Assembly: GCF_036010665.1 (NCBI RefSeq)
Contig: NZ_CP108581.1
Coordinates: 4,197,501-4,261,500, forward strand
DNA from: Microbispora sp. NBC_01189
Lineage (GTDB): Bacteria; Actinomycetota; Actinomycetes; Streptosporangiales; Streptosporangiaceae
DNA: 64,000 nt
Reading direction: 5' to 3'
A program made the translations under genes and the position numbers. Below, piece by piece: positions 8,501 through 16,796 of the stretch. The first letter of the stretch is position 1. Every line of letters begins with the position of its first letter. The notes below the pieces were generated by a model. That model searched no databases, was not told the origin of the DNA, and saw only the letters and a list, made by a program, of their open reading frames with translations.

Positions 8501-9571
8501 GTGAGCGCCGCCATGAAGCCCTTTCCCGACTCGCGACAGTCGAGCCAGAATCCCGCGCGGACCTGGCCGCCGGTATCGGTGATCATGCCGGTGCTGAACG
8601 AGGAGCGGCACCTGCGCGACGCCGTACGGCAGGTCCTCGAACAGGACTACGAGGGCCCGCTTGAGGTCGTCATCAGCGTGGGCCCGTCCCACGACCGCAC
8701 CCAGGAGGTGGCCGACGCCATCGCGGCCGAGGACCGCCGCGTCGTCGTCGTGCCGAACCCCACCGGCCGCACGCCCAACGCGCTGAACGCCGCGATCGCC
8801 GCGTCCCGCAACCCGATCATCGCGCGGGTGGACGGGCACGCGATCCTGCCCCGCGACTACCTCCGTACGGCGGTCGAGACGCTGGAGCAGACCGGCGCCG
8901 ACAACGTCGGCGGCATCATGGCCGCCGAGGGGATCACGCCGTTCGAGCAGGCGGTCGCCTGCGCCATGACCTCGAAGATCGGCGTGGGCAACGCCCGGTT
9001 CCACACGGGCGGGGAGGCCGGCCCGGCCGACACCGTCTACCTGGGCGTCTTCCGCCGCAGCGCGCTCGACCGGGTGGGCGGCTACGACGAGCACTTCCAG
9101 CGCGCGCAGGACTGGGAGATGAACCACCGCATCCGGGAGACCGGCGGGCTGGTGTGGTTCCAGCCGAGGATGCGCGTCACCTACCGTCCCCGGCCCAACG
9201 TGCGCGCCCTGGCCAAGCAGTACTTCCACTACGGCCGCTGGCGGCGGGTCGTCTCCCGCACCCACCAGGGCACGATCAACCTGCGTTATCTCGCCCCGCC
9301 CGCCGCCGTCGCGGCGATGGCGCTGGGTCTGGTGGCCTCGCCCGTGTTCTGGCCCGGCCTGCTCATCCCCGGGGGCTATCTCGCGGCGATCGTCGCGGGC
9401 TCGGTCCTCACCGGCCGCCACCTGCCGCCCGCCGCGCTCGTACGCCTCCCGGTGGTGTACGCGGCCATGCACGTCTCGTGGGGGACCGGCTTCCTGACCA
9501 GCCCCCCGAAGCTCAGCAAGCCCCGTCCCAAGCCGGAACGGGCGAGCCTAGACGACCTTTTCGAAGACTGA
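8501..9571 (+). CDS. Glycosyltransferase family 2 with C-terminal membrane segments
   Basis: A GT-A fold transferase of 356 residues. It has the nucleotide-binding start VSVIMPVLNEERHL (near residue 25), D111 in RVDGHA in the DxD position, and a late RAQDWEMNHRIRETGG acceptor/catalytic segment, followed by two or three hydrophobic helices (residues ~265-330). Similar proteins make surface polysaccharides from nucleotide sugars at the inner membrane face. GTG 8501 and ATG 8513 are both possible starts, and neither has a strong ribosome-binding site. It is divergently placed from an LCP ligase, which supports a wall-polymer role. The last 24 nt overlap the convergent Uma2 gene. Confidence 0.85.
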   Translation: MSAAMKPFPDSRQSSQNPARTWPPVSVIMPVLNEERHLRDAVRQVLEQDYEGPLEVVISVGPSHDRTQEVADAIAAEDRRVVVVPNPTGRTPNALNAAIAASRNPIIARVDGHAILPRDYLRTAVETLEQTGADNVGGIMAAEGITPFEQAVACAMTSKIGVGNARFHTGGEAGPADTVYLGVFRRSALDRVGGYDEHFQRAQDWEMNHRIRETGGLVWFQPRMRVTYRPRPNVRALAKQYFHYGRWRRVVSRTHQGTINLRYLAPPAAVAAMALGLVASPVFWPGLLIPGGYLAAIVAGSVLTGRHLPPAALVRLPVVYAAMHVSWGTGFLTSPPKLSKPRPKPERASLDDLFED

Positions 9572-10162
9572 GGTGTCCAGCGTGCAGCCGATCGGGTGGG
9601 GGACGAGGATCTCCCGCCCGAACGGCACCGTCGAGGTCACCTGGTACTGCCCCTCCTTCGGGTCGCTGTAGACCGTGACCGACGCCGGCGTCGTCAGCGG
9701 ATCCACGAGCAGGAACACCGGGACCCCACCCTTGGCGTAGATCGCCGGCTTCTTGCCCCGGTCGTCCTCCGCGCTCCCCTTCGACACCACCTCGGCCACC
9801 AGCACCAGCCCCGATGAGAGCAGCTCGCGCCGCTCCCAACGAGGGCAGTCCGACGGTGCTAGCACAAGATCGGGTACGACCGGTTCGTGCGTCCCGTCGA
9901 GGCACACGCCCACATTTCCCGCCCACGCCTGCCATCGGCGTTCGTCCTGCAGCGGCAGGAACGCCTCGAACAACAGCATCGCGGCCCTTGCGCGTTCGGG
10001 CGCGTCCCGCCGGCGCGCGACCAGCCGTCCGTCGATGACTTCGACCAGCAGGCCGGGCAGTGGGGGCAGCGCGTCGAACAGCTCCCGAGGTGTCCTGGGG
10101 AGAGGCCGGCCGGGCACTGGCGCCAGAGCGGGTGTCCCGGGGTCCGTGATGCTCACATCCAT
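9548..10162 (-). CDS. Uma2-family (DUF820) PD-(D/E)xK nuclease-like protein
   Basis: The 204-residue product matches the Uma2 family, which has a restriction-endonuclease-like fold. The candidate active-site residues are the Asp in VVPDLVLAP, the Glu in LVAEVVSKGS and the Lys pair in DDRGKKPAIYAKGGV. The segment FLLVDPLTTPASVTVY completes the core sheet. Family members are abundant in Actinobacteria and Cyanobacteria and usually have no known target, so a nuclease role is structural inference only. ATG 10162 is the likely start. It overlaps the end of the GT2 gene by 24 nt. Confidence 0.85.
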   Translation of the reverse strand: MDVSITDPGTPALAPVPGRPLPRTPRELFDALPPLPGLLVEVIDGRLVARRRDAPERARAAMLLFEAFLPLQDERRWQAWAGNVGVCLDGTHEPVVPDLVLAPSDCPRWERRELLSSGLVLVAEVVSKGSAEDDRGKKPAIYAKGGVPVFLLVDPLTTPASVTVYSDPKEGQYQVTSTVPFGREILVPHPIGCTLDTSVFEKVV

Positions 10163-10204
10163 GTGACTGAATGTAGTGACCCGGAAGCCTTCCGTGGGTG
10201 GTGT

Positions 10205-12082
10205 TCAGTCATGGGCGGACGGGGCGAGGGCTTCGAGGCCGAGGAAGCGGGCGCGTTCCCCGGCGCGGGCGGCGGCCCGCCGTACGGCCTCCTCGAAGCG
10301 GGCCAGCGGGTCCGGATGATCGGGGCCGAGCAGGTAGCCCCGCAGGGCGCGGCGGGCGCCGGCCATCTCGTCCTCTCCCGGGGCGTCCAGGCGGCGCAGG
10401 ATGCCCGGCAGCTCCGCAAGGCCGGGGCCGAGCAGATAGGCCGCCCCGGCGGCCGGGTAGCGCTCGCGGAAGCGGTCCCCCGGCAGGGCGGCCACGTTCG
10501 TCACGACGTACGGCTTGCCGCTGGCGACGAAGTCCGAAACCACGCTGGAGATGTCGGAGATCAGCACGTCGGCCTCGTTGAAGCAGTCGTACAGCGACGG
10601 CTCCCGGCCGGTCACGGCCACGTGGGGGATGCCGGTCCGCTCGCCCAGCAGCGCCATGATCCGCCGGTGGGCCGTCCGGGCCGCCGGGGAGCGGTGGCCG
10701 GTCAGCGGGTGGGGCTTGTAGATCACCCGCACCGGCTGCTCCAGCAGCGCGCGCACGATCGCGGGCCCCATCGCGTCGAGCGAGCTGTGGAACACGTCGT
10801 CGCTCCACCCCTCCCACGTCGGCGCGTACAGGACGGTCCGGTACGGCGCCGTGCCCTCGGCGTACGGGCCGGTGCGCCGGATCCCGGCGAGCTGCGGGCG
10901 GCCCACCTCCTCGACGGCCTCGTCCCGCACGCCCACCTGGGCGCGCAGGTAACGGTCGCGCCCGGCGGGCCCGGCCACCCAGACCTCGTCGTACACCTTC
11001 GTGTACGGATTGAACGACGCCTCCTTGTCGCTGTCGCCGTGGCCGATGAACACGCTGCGGACGCCCGGCACCCGCAGCATGTGGATGTTGTTGCCGACGT
11101 TGGCGGGAAACAGCGCGACCCGGACGCCGTCCAGCGCGCGGAAGTTCATGAGGTCCACCGACGAGGGGATGCACACCACCGGCAGCGTCGTCGGGCCGAG
11201 GGCCGCGGCGAGCGACCGCTCGCGCAGCACCACCAGCGTCCTCGGCCTGATCCGCTCCAGCGTGCCCAGCCACATCGTGGCCTGGTAGGCGGCTGTGGCC
11301 GGGCCGGAGAAGTACATGACGATCTCGGGCCGGTAGGCGGCGACCCACTCGTCCACGGCCGACAGGACGCGCCGCCGGTCGCCCAGGTGGGCGGCCCGCC
11401 GGGTGTGGACCAGCAGCGCGGCGGTGACGACGGCCTCCAGCGCCACGGCCGCGGCGGCGCCCGCGGCGCCCGCCCAGCCGAGGCCGGACGGCGCGAGGGC
11501 CGCCGCCGGCACGATCGCCAGCGCGTCGAGGTAGAGCGGGCGGGTGCCGCGCCAGGCGAGCAGCGCGCGGGGCGGCGCGGGCGGGATCGGCGGCGCGGCC
11601 AGACGGATGTTGCGCGTCACCACCGGCATCTGGTGGTGGACGCGGTCGAGCCGGCAGGCGAGCCAGGTCTGCGCGGCCCGCACGCCGTGGAACAGGAACA
11701 GCCCCGTCGCCAGCGCGGCGTACCACCACGGCCGTCCCGGCGCCAGCCGCGCCAGCAGCACCACGGCGGCGGTCTCCCGCGCGAGGAAGCGGACCGTCGC
11801 GCCCAGATGGGCCCGGCTCAGCGCCGCCGCCGCCCGGCCCGGCAGCGCCGCCTCCGCGGCGTACGACAGCGGCGCCAGCACCGCGAAGGTCGCGGGCAAC
11901 GGCCAGACGGCCGCCGCGAGCAGGGCCGGGTACGACGCGAGCGTCAGCGCCGTGAGCAGTCCTCTGCGTCCCCCGGCCAGCCTGCGCAGGCCCCGGCGCC
12001 CCCCGGCGGCCAGGGCCAGGCGGCGTGCGAACGGCGTGCGCCGCGCCTCGGAGGCGATGCGCCCCCTGATGTTTCCCCCCAT
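10205..12082 (-). CDS. CDP-glycerol:poly(glycerophosphate) glycerophosphotransferase-type polymerase (TagB/TagF-like) with N-terminal membrane domain
   Basis: This 625-residue enzyme should transfer glycerol- or ribitol-phosphate from its CDP form to a lipid-linked acceptor during teichoic-acid-like synthesis. Residues ~25-220 are hydrophobic helices rich in Ala/Leu. The rest is the Glyphos_transf domain, with IGHGDSDKEASFNPYTKVY (the conserved HGDS/HG-x-x-K region), VLYAPTWEGW, KPHPL and a late DISSVVSDFVASGKPY. These are the recognised family landmarks. It lies 34 nt downstream of the fused cytidylyltransferase/reductase gene on the same strand, so the donor enzyme and polymerase are probably one operon. 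Which polyol phosphate it uses cannot be read directly. Confidence 0.88.
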   Translation of the reverse strand: MGGNIRGRIASEARRTPFARRLALAAGGRRGLRRLAGGRRGLLTALTLASYPALLAAAVWPLPATFAVLAPLSYAAEAALPGRAAAALSRAHLGATVRFLARETAAVVLLARLAPGRPWWYAALATGLFLFHGVRAAQTWLACRLDRVHHQMPVVTRNIRLAAPPIPPAPPRALLAWRGTRPLYLDALAIVPAAALAPSGLGWAGAAGAAAAVALEAVVTAALLVHTRRAAHLGDRRRVLSAVDEWVAAYRPEIVMYFSGPATAAYQATMWLGTLERIRPRTLVVLRERSLAAALGPTTLPVVCIPSSVDLMNFRALDGVRVALFPANVGNNIHMLRVPGVRSVFIGHGDSDKEASFNPYTKVYDEVWVAGPAGRDRYLRAQVGVRDEAVEEVGRPQLAGIRRTGPYAEGTAPYRTVLYAPTWEGWSDDVFHSSLDAMGPAIVRALLEQPVRVIYKPHPLTGHRSPAARTAHRRIMALLGERTGIPHVAVTGREPSLYDCFNEADVLISDISSVVSDFVASGKPYVVTNVAALPGDRFRERYPAAGAAYLLGPGLAELPGILRRLDAPGEDEMAGARRALRGYLLGPDHPDPLARFEEAVRRAAARAGERARFLGLEALAPSAHD

Positions 12083-12116
12083 GGGCGAGCGCCCGTCCCT
12101 CCGTGCGTGGTTGCGG

Positions 12117-13523
12117 TCATCGGCTGAGCCGCACGTCCACGACCTGTCCCGTGAGACGGGACAGCAGCACGTCGAGGCTGGTGCGGGCGACGGCGGCGGG
12201 GGAGAGAAGCGTTCCGGCGGGTTCGTCGCCGAACGCGCGCAGCCGCATGGGGGTGGCGGTGCGCTCGGGGTTGACGCAGTTGACGCGGACGCCCTGGCAG
12301 GCCCACTCGTCGGCGAGCGCCTGGGTGAGGTTGACGACGGCGGCCTTGGTTGAGGAGTACAGGCTGTAGTCGGCGCGGCCGCGCGTGTAGGACGAGGACG
12401 TGTAGAGCAGCAGGTGGCCGTGGGTCTCCATCAGGTATTTCACCGAGGCGCGGGCGATGTTGACCGGGCCGAGGTAGTTGACGCCGATGGTCTCCTCGAT
12501 GGTGTGCTGCCCGGCCTCGCCGAGCCTGCCCATGTGCAGCACGCCCGCCGTGTTGACGACGTGGTCGATCCGGCCGGTCGCGGCGTACACGCGGGCGAGG
12601 GCGTCCTCGACGGCGGCGGCGTCCTCGACGCGCACGCCGTTCTCGCTGCGGGAGAACGAGTGGACGCTCGCGCCGTACCCCCGGGCGAGCGTGACGACGT
12701 CCGCGCCGATGCCGTAGCTACCGCCGAAGACCACGACGGTGCGGCCCTCCAGCCCGGCGCGGTACTGCTCGTCGGTCAGCGCGGGCGCGGTGTTCTCGGC
12801 GAGCTGGAAGAGCTTGTCGGCCAGGTAGACGTCGACCGGGTGAGTGACCTTCATGTTGCGCTCGCTGCCGGGCACGATGTAGATCGGCACGTCGGGCAGG
12901 TAGCGCAGCACCACGCCGCAGTCGTCGGTCGTCGGCAGGGAGGGGAACTCCGGGTCGGCCAGGGCGCGCTCGTACGCCGCCCGGATCACCGACAGCCGGA
13001 AGCACTGCGGGGTCTGCCCGCGGCGCAGCCGGGAGCGGTCGGGGATGTCACGGATGATCTCGCCGCGCGGGCCGGGGGCGGCCACGACGATCGTGTCGGA
13101 GGACGGGATCGCCACCTCGACCGCCTCGTAGCGGCCGAGGGCGGCCACGCACTCGCTGATGACGCGCGGCTCGATGAGCGGCCGGACCGCGTCGTGCAGC
13201 AGCACGTCGCACTCCCGCTCGCCCAGCGCGGACAGCGCCCGCCAGGTCGTCTCGGTGCGGCTCGCGCCTCCTTCGAGCACCCGGGAGACCTTCGCGTAGC
13301 CGCCCCGCCTGACGAGCTCCTCGGCGTCGGGGACGAAGCCGGGGGTCATCGCGACGATCACCTCGTCGATCTCCGGATGGCCGTCGAACACGTCGAGGGT
13401 GTGCTCCAGGATCGTCTTTCCGGCGATCTTCAGAAGCTGTTTCGGGGTGTTCAGCCCCACGCGCTGGCCGACGCCGCCGGCCAGCACGACCCCCACCCTG
13501 CGCAGACGCGATTCCGCGATCAT
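12117..13523 (-). CDS. Fused ribitol-5-phosphate cytidylyltransferase / ribulose-5-phosphate reductase (Bcs1/Acs1-like)
   Basis: The 468 residues contain two enzymes. Residues 1-240 are an IspD/TarI-type cytidylyltransferase (VVLAGGVGQRVG, then PKQLL, and LLHDAVRPL). Residues ~255-468 are a short-chain dehydrogenase with VVFGGSYGIGADV (cofactor loop), VVNTAGVLHMG, a catalytic Ser in YTSSSY, and YSSTKAA giving the Y-x3-K pair. The same domain order occurs in Haemophilus Bcs1/Acs1, which makes CDP-ribitol from ribulose-5-phosphate. CDP-ribitol would feed the polymerase encoded next. The ATG at 13523 follows a GGGGAGGA site. An MEP-pathway IspD role is unlikely because of the fused reductase and the neighbours. 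Confidence 0.85.
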   Translation of the reverse strand: MIAESRLRRVGVVLAGGVGQRVGLNTPKQLLKIAGKTILEHTLDVFDGHPEIDEVIVAMTPGFVPDAEELVRRGGYAKVSRVLEGGASRTETTWRALSALGERECDVLLHDAVRPLIEPRVISECVAALGRYEAVEVAIPSSDTIVVAAPGPRGEIIRDIPDRSRLRRGQTPQCFRLSVIRAAYERALADPEFPSLPTTDDCGVVLRYLPDVPIYIVPGSERNMKVTHPVDVYLADKLFQLAENTAPALTDEQYRAGLEGRTVVVFGGSYGIGADVVTLARGYGASVHSFSRSENGVRVEDAAAVEDALARVYAATGRIDHVVNTAGVLHMGRLGEAGQHTIEETIGVNYLGPVNIARASVKYLMETHGHLLLYTSSSYTRGRADYSLYSSTKAAVVNLTQALADEWACQGVRVNCVNPERTATPMRLRAFGDEPAGTLLSPAAVARTSLDVLLSRLTGQVVDVRLSR

Positions 13524-13575
13524 GATGTCCTCCCCGACAGCAGACCATACCCGTGCCGGAAGCCGCAGAAGGTGA

Positions 13576-13604
13576 TTGCCACCTAGTGATCACTCGGTTA
13601 CTTT
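13576..13604 (+). promoter_or_regulatory. Predicted promoter: TTGCCA - 17 nt - TACTTT
   Basis: TTGCCA at 13576-13581 and TACTTT at 13599-13604 are separated by exactly 17 nt. The expected transcription start falls at about 13610, on the GTG of the next gene, so a leaderless transcript is plausible. A 10-bp palindrome AGTGATCACT (13585-13594) lies inside the spacer and could be an operator. All of this is by eye. Confidence 0.45.
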
Positions 13605-13609
13605 GCGAG

Positions 13610-15259
13610 GTGAGCACGTGCGGCCAACGTGAAACGGGTTTCCATATGGGGGCGGATCCGAGCAAGCCCGGTACGTCACGGGACACACAGACGGTGGCGG
13701 TCGTCCTCGCGACCTCGCCGGCCGCCGGGCTGCCCTGCTCCGACGGCGCCAGGTCGGAGGGCAGCCTCCTGGAGCGGCTCGTCGCCCAGCTCCTCACCCT
13801 GCCGGTCCGCGAGGTGGTGATCGTGGTGAGAAGCCAGGACGGCTGGGAGGGCGAGCGAAGACAGATCGCGGCGGTCGGTCCGGGGCCGGAGGCCGCGGAC
13901 GGGCGGCGGCCGGGCCCGGCGGGCGGGCGGGAACGGGAGATCGGGAGCGGTCCGCGGCACCAGATCTGCGTGAGCGACGGCCTCGCCGAGGACCTGCGGA
14001 TCGTGGCCAAGGCGGCCCGCGCCTCGACCTCCCCGGTCGCCGTGCTGGCCGCCGACGTCGTCGCGCACACCGACGCGCTGGCCCTGCTGCTCGAACATCC
14101 CGCCCGCCCGACCGGCGCGATCGTCGCCGGCGGCGACCCGGCCCCGCTGCGGCCGCCCGTGCGGACGGAGTGGGGCCGTATCGTGTCGGCCGGCACCTCC
14201 TTCCACGAGGTCGAATGGGCCAACGGCACCTTCCGCGGCGTCCTCCAGGTCGGGGAGGCGCACCTCGCCGGGCTCGCCGACCTGGCCGAGGAGCTGGCCG
14301 ACCTCGCCCAGCGCCGCCACCTCGGGCGGGTGGGCGACACCGAGGTGCCCGAGCTGCTGCTCACCGGGCTCACCCGGGCGGGCGTCCCGGTGCACGCCGT
14401 CACACTGGGCGCGCTGCACTGCGGGCGGGTCGCGACCCGCCCGGCCGCCGAGCGGGCGGTGCGCGAGCTCGCCGACGTCGACGAGCCGCGGGCCCGGCTG
14501 GAGGCCGCCGTGAAGAGCGGAGACGGTTGCTTCACGACCTTCTGCGTCAGCTCGTGGTCCCGCCACCTGATCCGGCCGGCCGTACGGCTCGGCCTGACGC
14601 CCAACTCGATCACCGGCATCTCGGTCGCGTTCGCGCTCATCGCGGCCGTCTGGTTCTCCGACGGGCACCGGGCGGGGCTCGTCGTGGGGGCCGTCGCGTT
14701 CTACCTGTCGTTCGTGCTCGACTGCCTGGACGGCCAGGTCGCGCGGTACACGCGCCGGTTCTCCCCGCTCGGCGGCTGGCTCGACGCCATCTGCGACCGG
14801 ATCAAGGAGTACGTGGTCTACGTCGGGCTGGTGCTCGGCTACACCTCCGGCCCCGGGGAGTCCTGGCGGATCTGGGCCCTGGCCGTGGCCGCGCTGGTCC
14901 TGCAGACGATCCGGCACATGGTCGACTTCGCGTACGCCGGAGCGCTGGCCGACCGGGCGCGGGCGGCGAGCCTGCGGGCGGCGGCCCCGCGTTCGATGGC
15001 GGTGCCCTGGGACGAGGCCCCGGCGGCCGCCGCGGCCTCGGGCACCGGGTCGGTGCTGGCGCTGGCGCGGCGGCTCGACCGGGGTGTGGCCTACTGGCTG
15101 AAGAAGACGATCGTCCTGCCGATCGGGGAGCGGACCGCCCTGATCTGTGTCACGGCGGCGCTGTTCGACGCGCGGGTGACGTTCCTCGCGCTGCTCGGCT
15201 GGGGCGGGGTGGCGCTCGCCTACACGGCCGCCGGGCGGATGGCCAGGTCCTTCGCATGA
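13610..15259 (+). CDS. Nucleotidyltransferase-like domain fused to CDP-alcohol phosphotransferase
   Basis: A two-part protein of 549 residues from GTG 13610 (ATG 13646 is the alternative). Residues ~25-290 resemble a nucleotidyltransferase fold but lack the G-x-G-x-R loop, so that part may be inactive. Residues ~310-540 are a polytopic CDP-alcohol phosphotransferase with the full motif D-x2-DG-x2-AR-x8-G-x3-D-x3-D (D371, D374, G375, A378, R379, G388, D392, D396). It should move a phospho-alcohol from a CDP donor to an acceptor alcohol in the membrane. The layout recalls archaeal IPCT/DIPPS fusions, which make inositol phosphodiesters. It overlaps the next gene by ATGA, opening a six-gene operon. 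Confidence 0.78.
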   Translation: MSTCGQRETGFHMGADPSKPGTSRDTQTVAVVLATSPAAGLPCSDGARSEGSLLERLVAQLLTLPVREVVIVVRSQDGWEGERRQIAAVGPGPEAADGRRPGPAGGREREIGSGPRHQICVSDGLAEDLRIVAKAARASTSPVAVLAADVVAHTDALALLLEHPARPTGAIVAGGDPAPLRPPVRTEWGRIVSAGTSFHEVEWANGTFRGVLQVGEAHLAGLADLAEELADLAQRRHLGRVGDTEVPELLLTGLTRAGVPVHAVTLGALHCGRVATRPAAERAVRELADVDEPRARLEAAVKSGDGCFTTFCVSSWSRHLIRPAVRLGLTPNSITGISVAFALIAAVWFSDGHRAGLVVGAVAFYLSFVLDCLDGQVARYTRRFSPLGGWLDAICDRIKEYVVYVGLVLGYTSGPGESWRIWALAVAALVLQTIRHMVDFAYAGALADRARAASLRAAAPRSMAVPWDEAPAAAAASGTGSVLALARRLDRGVAYWLKKTIVLPIGERTALICVTAALFDARVTFLALLGWGGVALAYTAAGRMARSFA

Positions 15260-15945
15260 GCCGCCCCGCCCATGACGCCGCCCGCGACACTGCCCACGAC
15301 GCCGCTCGGGAGGGCTCCGACGTGATCTCCGTCCACATGACCCCGGTGCCGCGCAGCGTCGTGGTCGCCCAGCGCGACGACGGCCCGCTGTCGCGGGCGA
15401 TGGGGCTGCTCGTCGCCGGGCAGCTGCCGCCCCTGCCGCCCGCGCTCGCCGGAGCGTTCGTGACCGCCGTGCTGCTGGTCCTCGGCATCGCCGGGGCCGA
15501 CGACTTCGCGGTCTTCGCGCCCGCGATCGCCCTGCTGCTCGCCGGGGCGGGCAGCGCGCACCGGCACGACGGGCGGCTCGACTGGCTGGCGCCCCCGATC
15601 CTGCGCCTGACGGAGTACGGCTTCGTCGCCTCCGCCGGGTTCGCCCGCTCGGTGCCGCCCGTGATCACCTTCGCGCTGCTCGGCGCGATGGCCTTCCACC
15701 ACTACGACATCGTCTACCGGGTGCGTCAGCACGTGTATCCACCGCCGTGGCTGGCCACGGCGGGGCTCGGCTGGGACGGCCGAATGCTCGTCGTCGCCCT
15801 GGCCGGCCTGCTCGATATGGTGGCTCCCGCGTTCGTCCTGCTCGCGCTCTACCTGTGGGGACTGTTCGGCTGGGAGAGCCTGACCTGCTGGCTGGCCGCC
15901 CCCCGCACACCCGACCAGGCGGTGGAACCGGCTCCCCAGGATTAA
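15256..15945 (+). CDS. DUF5941-like polytopic membrane protein
   Basis: The 229-residue product has a short polar N-terminus, then hydrophobic helices near residues 60-105 and 130-215, including VPPVITFALLGAMAFHHYD and a YRVRQHVYPPPWLA loop. I associate this sequence type with DUF5941, which in Streptomyces accompanies or is fused to CDP-alcohol phosphotransferases; that assignment is from memory and not certain. The ATG overlaps the upstream stop (ATGA), so the two proteins should be made in equal amounts and probably work together in the membrane. No catalytic motif was identified. Confidence 0.65.
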   Translation: MSRPAHDAARDTAHDAAREGSDVISVHMTPVPRSVVVAQRDDGPLSRAMGLLVAGQLPPLPPALAGAFVTAVLLVLGIAGADDFAVFAPAIALLLAGAGSAHRHDGRLDWLAPPILRLTEYGFVASAGFARSVPPVITFALLGAMAFHHYDIVYRVRQHVYPPPWLATAGLGWDGRMLVVALAGLLDMVAPAFVLLALYLWGLFGWESLTCWLAAPRTPDQAVEPAPQD

Positions 15946-16038
15946 CGTCAGACCAACGGCGGATTACCCAAGTGCGGCCCCGGGCCAACTAACCTTTGGG
16001 TTTACTGTCTGACGCTCGACCTCAAGGAGTGCGGGAAA

Positions 16039-16770
16039 TTGCTCGGAATGGTGCTGGCCGCCGGAGCCGGACGTCGCCTGCGGCCGTACACCGACACGCT
16101 GCCCAAGGCGCTGGTGCCGGTCGACGGTGAGACCACGATCCTCGACATCGCCCTGCGCAACCTGGCGGCCGTGGACCTGCGCGAGGTCGTCGTCATCGTC
16201 GGCTACCAGGCCCAGGCCGTACGGGAGCGCCAGGCCGACCTGGAGCGCCGCCACGGCGTGTCGCTGACGCTGGTGCACAACGACAAGGCCGAGGAGTGGA
16301 ACAACGCCTACTCGCTGTGGTGCGCGCGTGACCACTTCTCGCGGGGCGCGCTGCTGGTCAACGGCGACACCGTCCACCCGGAGTCGGTGGAGCGGACCCT
16401 GCTGGCCGCCGAGGACACCTCCGACATCCTGCTCGCCGTGGACGACGTGAAGTCCCTGGCCGAGGAGGAGATGAAGGTCACACTGGAGGACGGCCGGCTG
16501 AAGCGGATCACCAAGCTGATGGACCCCGCCGAGGCGTACGGCGAGTACATCGGCGCCACGCTGATCCGGCCCGGCGCGGCCGAGCGGCTGGCCGACGCGT
16601 TGCGGGCCACCTTCGAGCGGGACCCGCAGCTCTACTACGAGGACGGCTACCAGGAGATGGTCCGGCGCGGCGAGACCATCTCCGTGGCGCCGATCGGGAA
16701 GGTCGACTGGGTCGAGGTGGACAACCACGACGACCTCGCGAAGGCCCGTGAGATCGCGTGCCGTTACTGA
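16039..16770 (+). CDS. Nucleotidyltransferase (LicC / inositol-phosphate cytidylyltransferase-like)
   Basis: The 243-residue protein has an intact nucleotidyltransferase signature, MVLAAGAGRRLRPYT followed by LPKALVPV, and a metal-site Asp in LLVNGDTVH. The segment EEWNNAYSLW matches the N-x-YSL motif of choline-phosphate (LicC) and inositol-phosphate cytidylyltransferases rather than hexose-1-phosphate enzymes. It therefore probably activates a small phospho-alcohol with CTP. TTG 16039 has AAGGAG ten bases upstream; ATG 16048 is an alternative. The next gene makes glycerol-1-phosphate, so sn-glycerol-1-phosphate is a reasonable candidate substrate (inference). Confidence 0.8.
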   Translation: MLGMVLAAGAGRRLRPYTDTLPKALVPVDGETTILDIALRNLAAVDLREVVVIVGYQAQAVRERQADLERRHGVSLTLVHNDKAEEWNNAYSLWCARDHFSRGALLVNGDTVHPESVERTLLAAEDTSDILLAVDDVKSLAEEEMKVTLEDGRLKRITKLMDPAEAYGEYIGATLIRPGAAERLADALRATFERDPQLYYEDGYQEMVRRGETISVAPIGKVDWVEVDNHDDLAKAREIACRY

Positions 16771-16796
16771 TTTCCGTGGCCTTCTGAGGAGTTCGC

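Noticed and set aside
9887-12127. A plus-strand open frame of over 700 codons opposite the glycerophosphotransferase gene
   Set aside because: It is the antisense shadow of a well-supported gene with clear family motifs. Its translation is Arg/Gly/Val/His-rich and matches nothing.
12117-13523. Assignment as IspD of the MEP isoprenoid pathway
   Set aside because: The C-terminal short-chain dehydrogenase and the adjacent teichoic-acid-type polymerase point to ribitol-phosphate activation.
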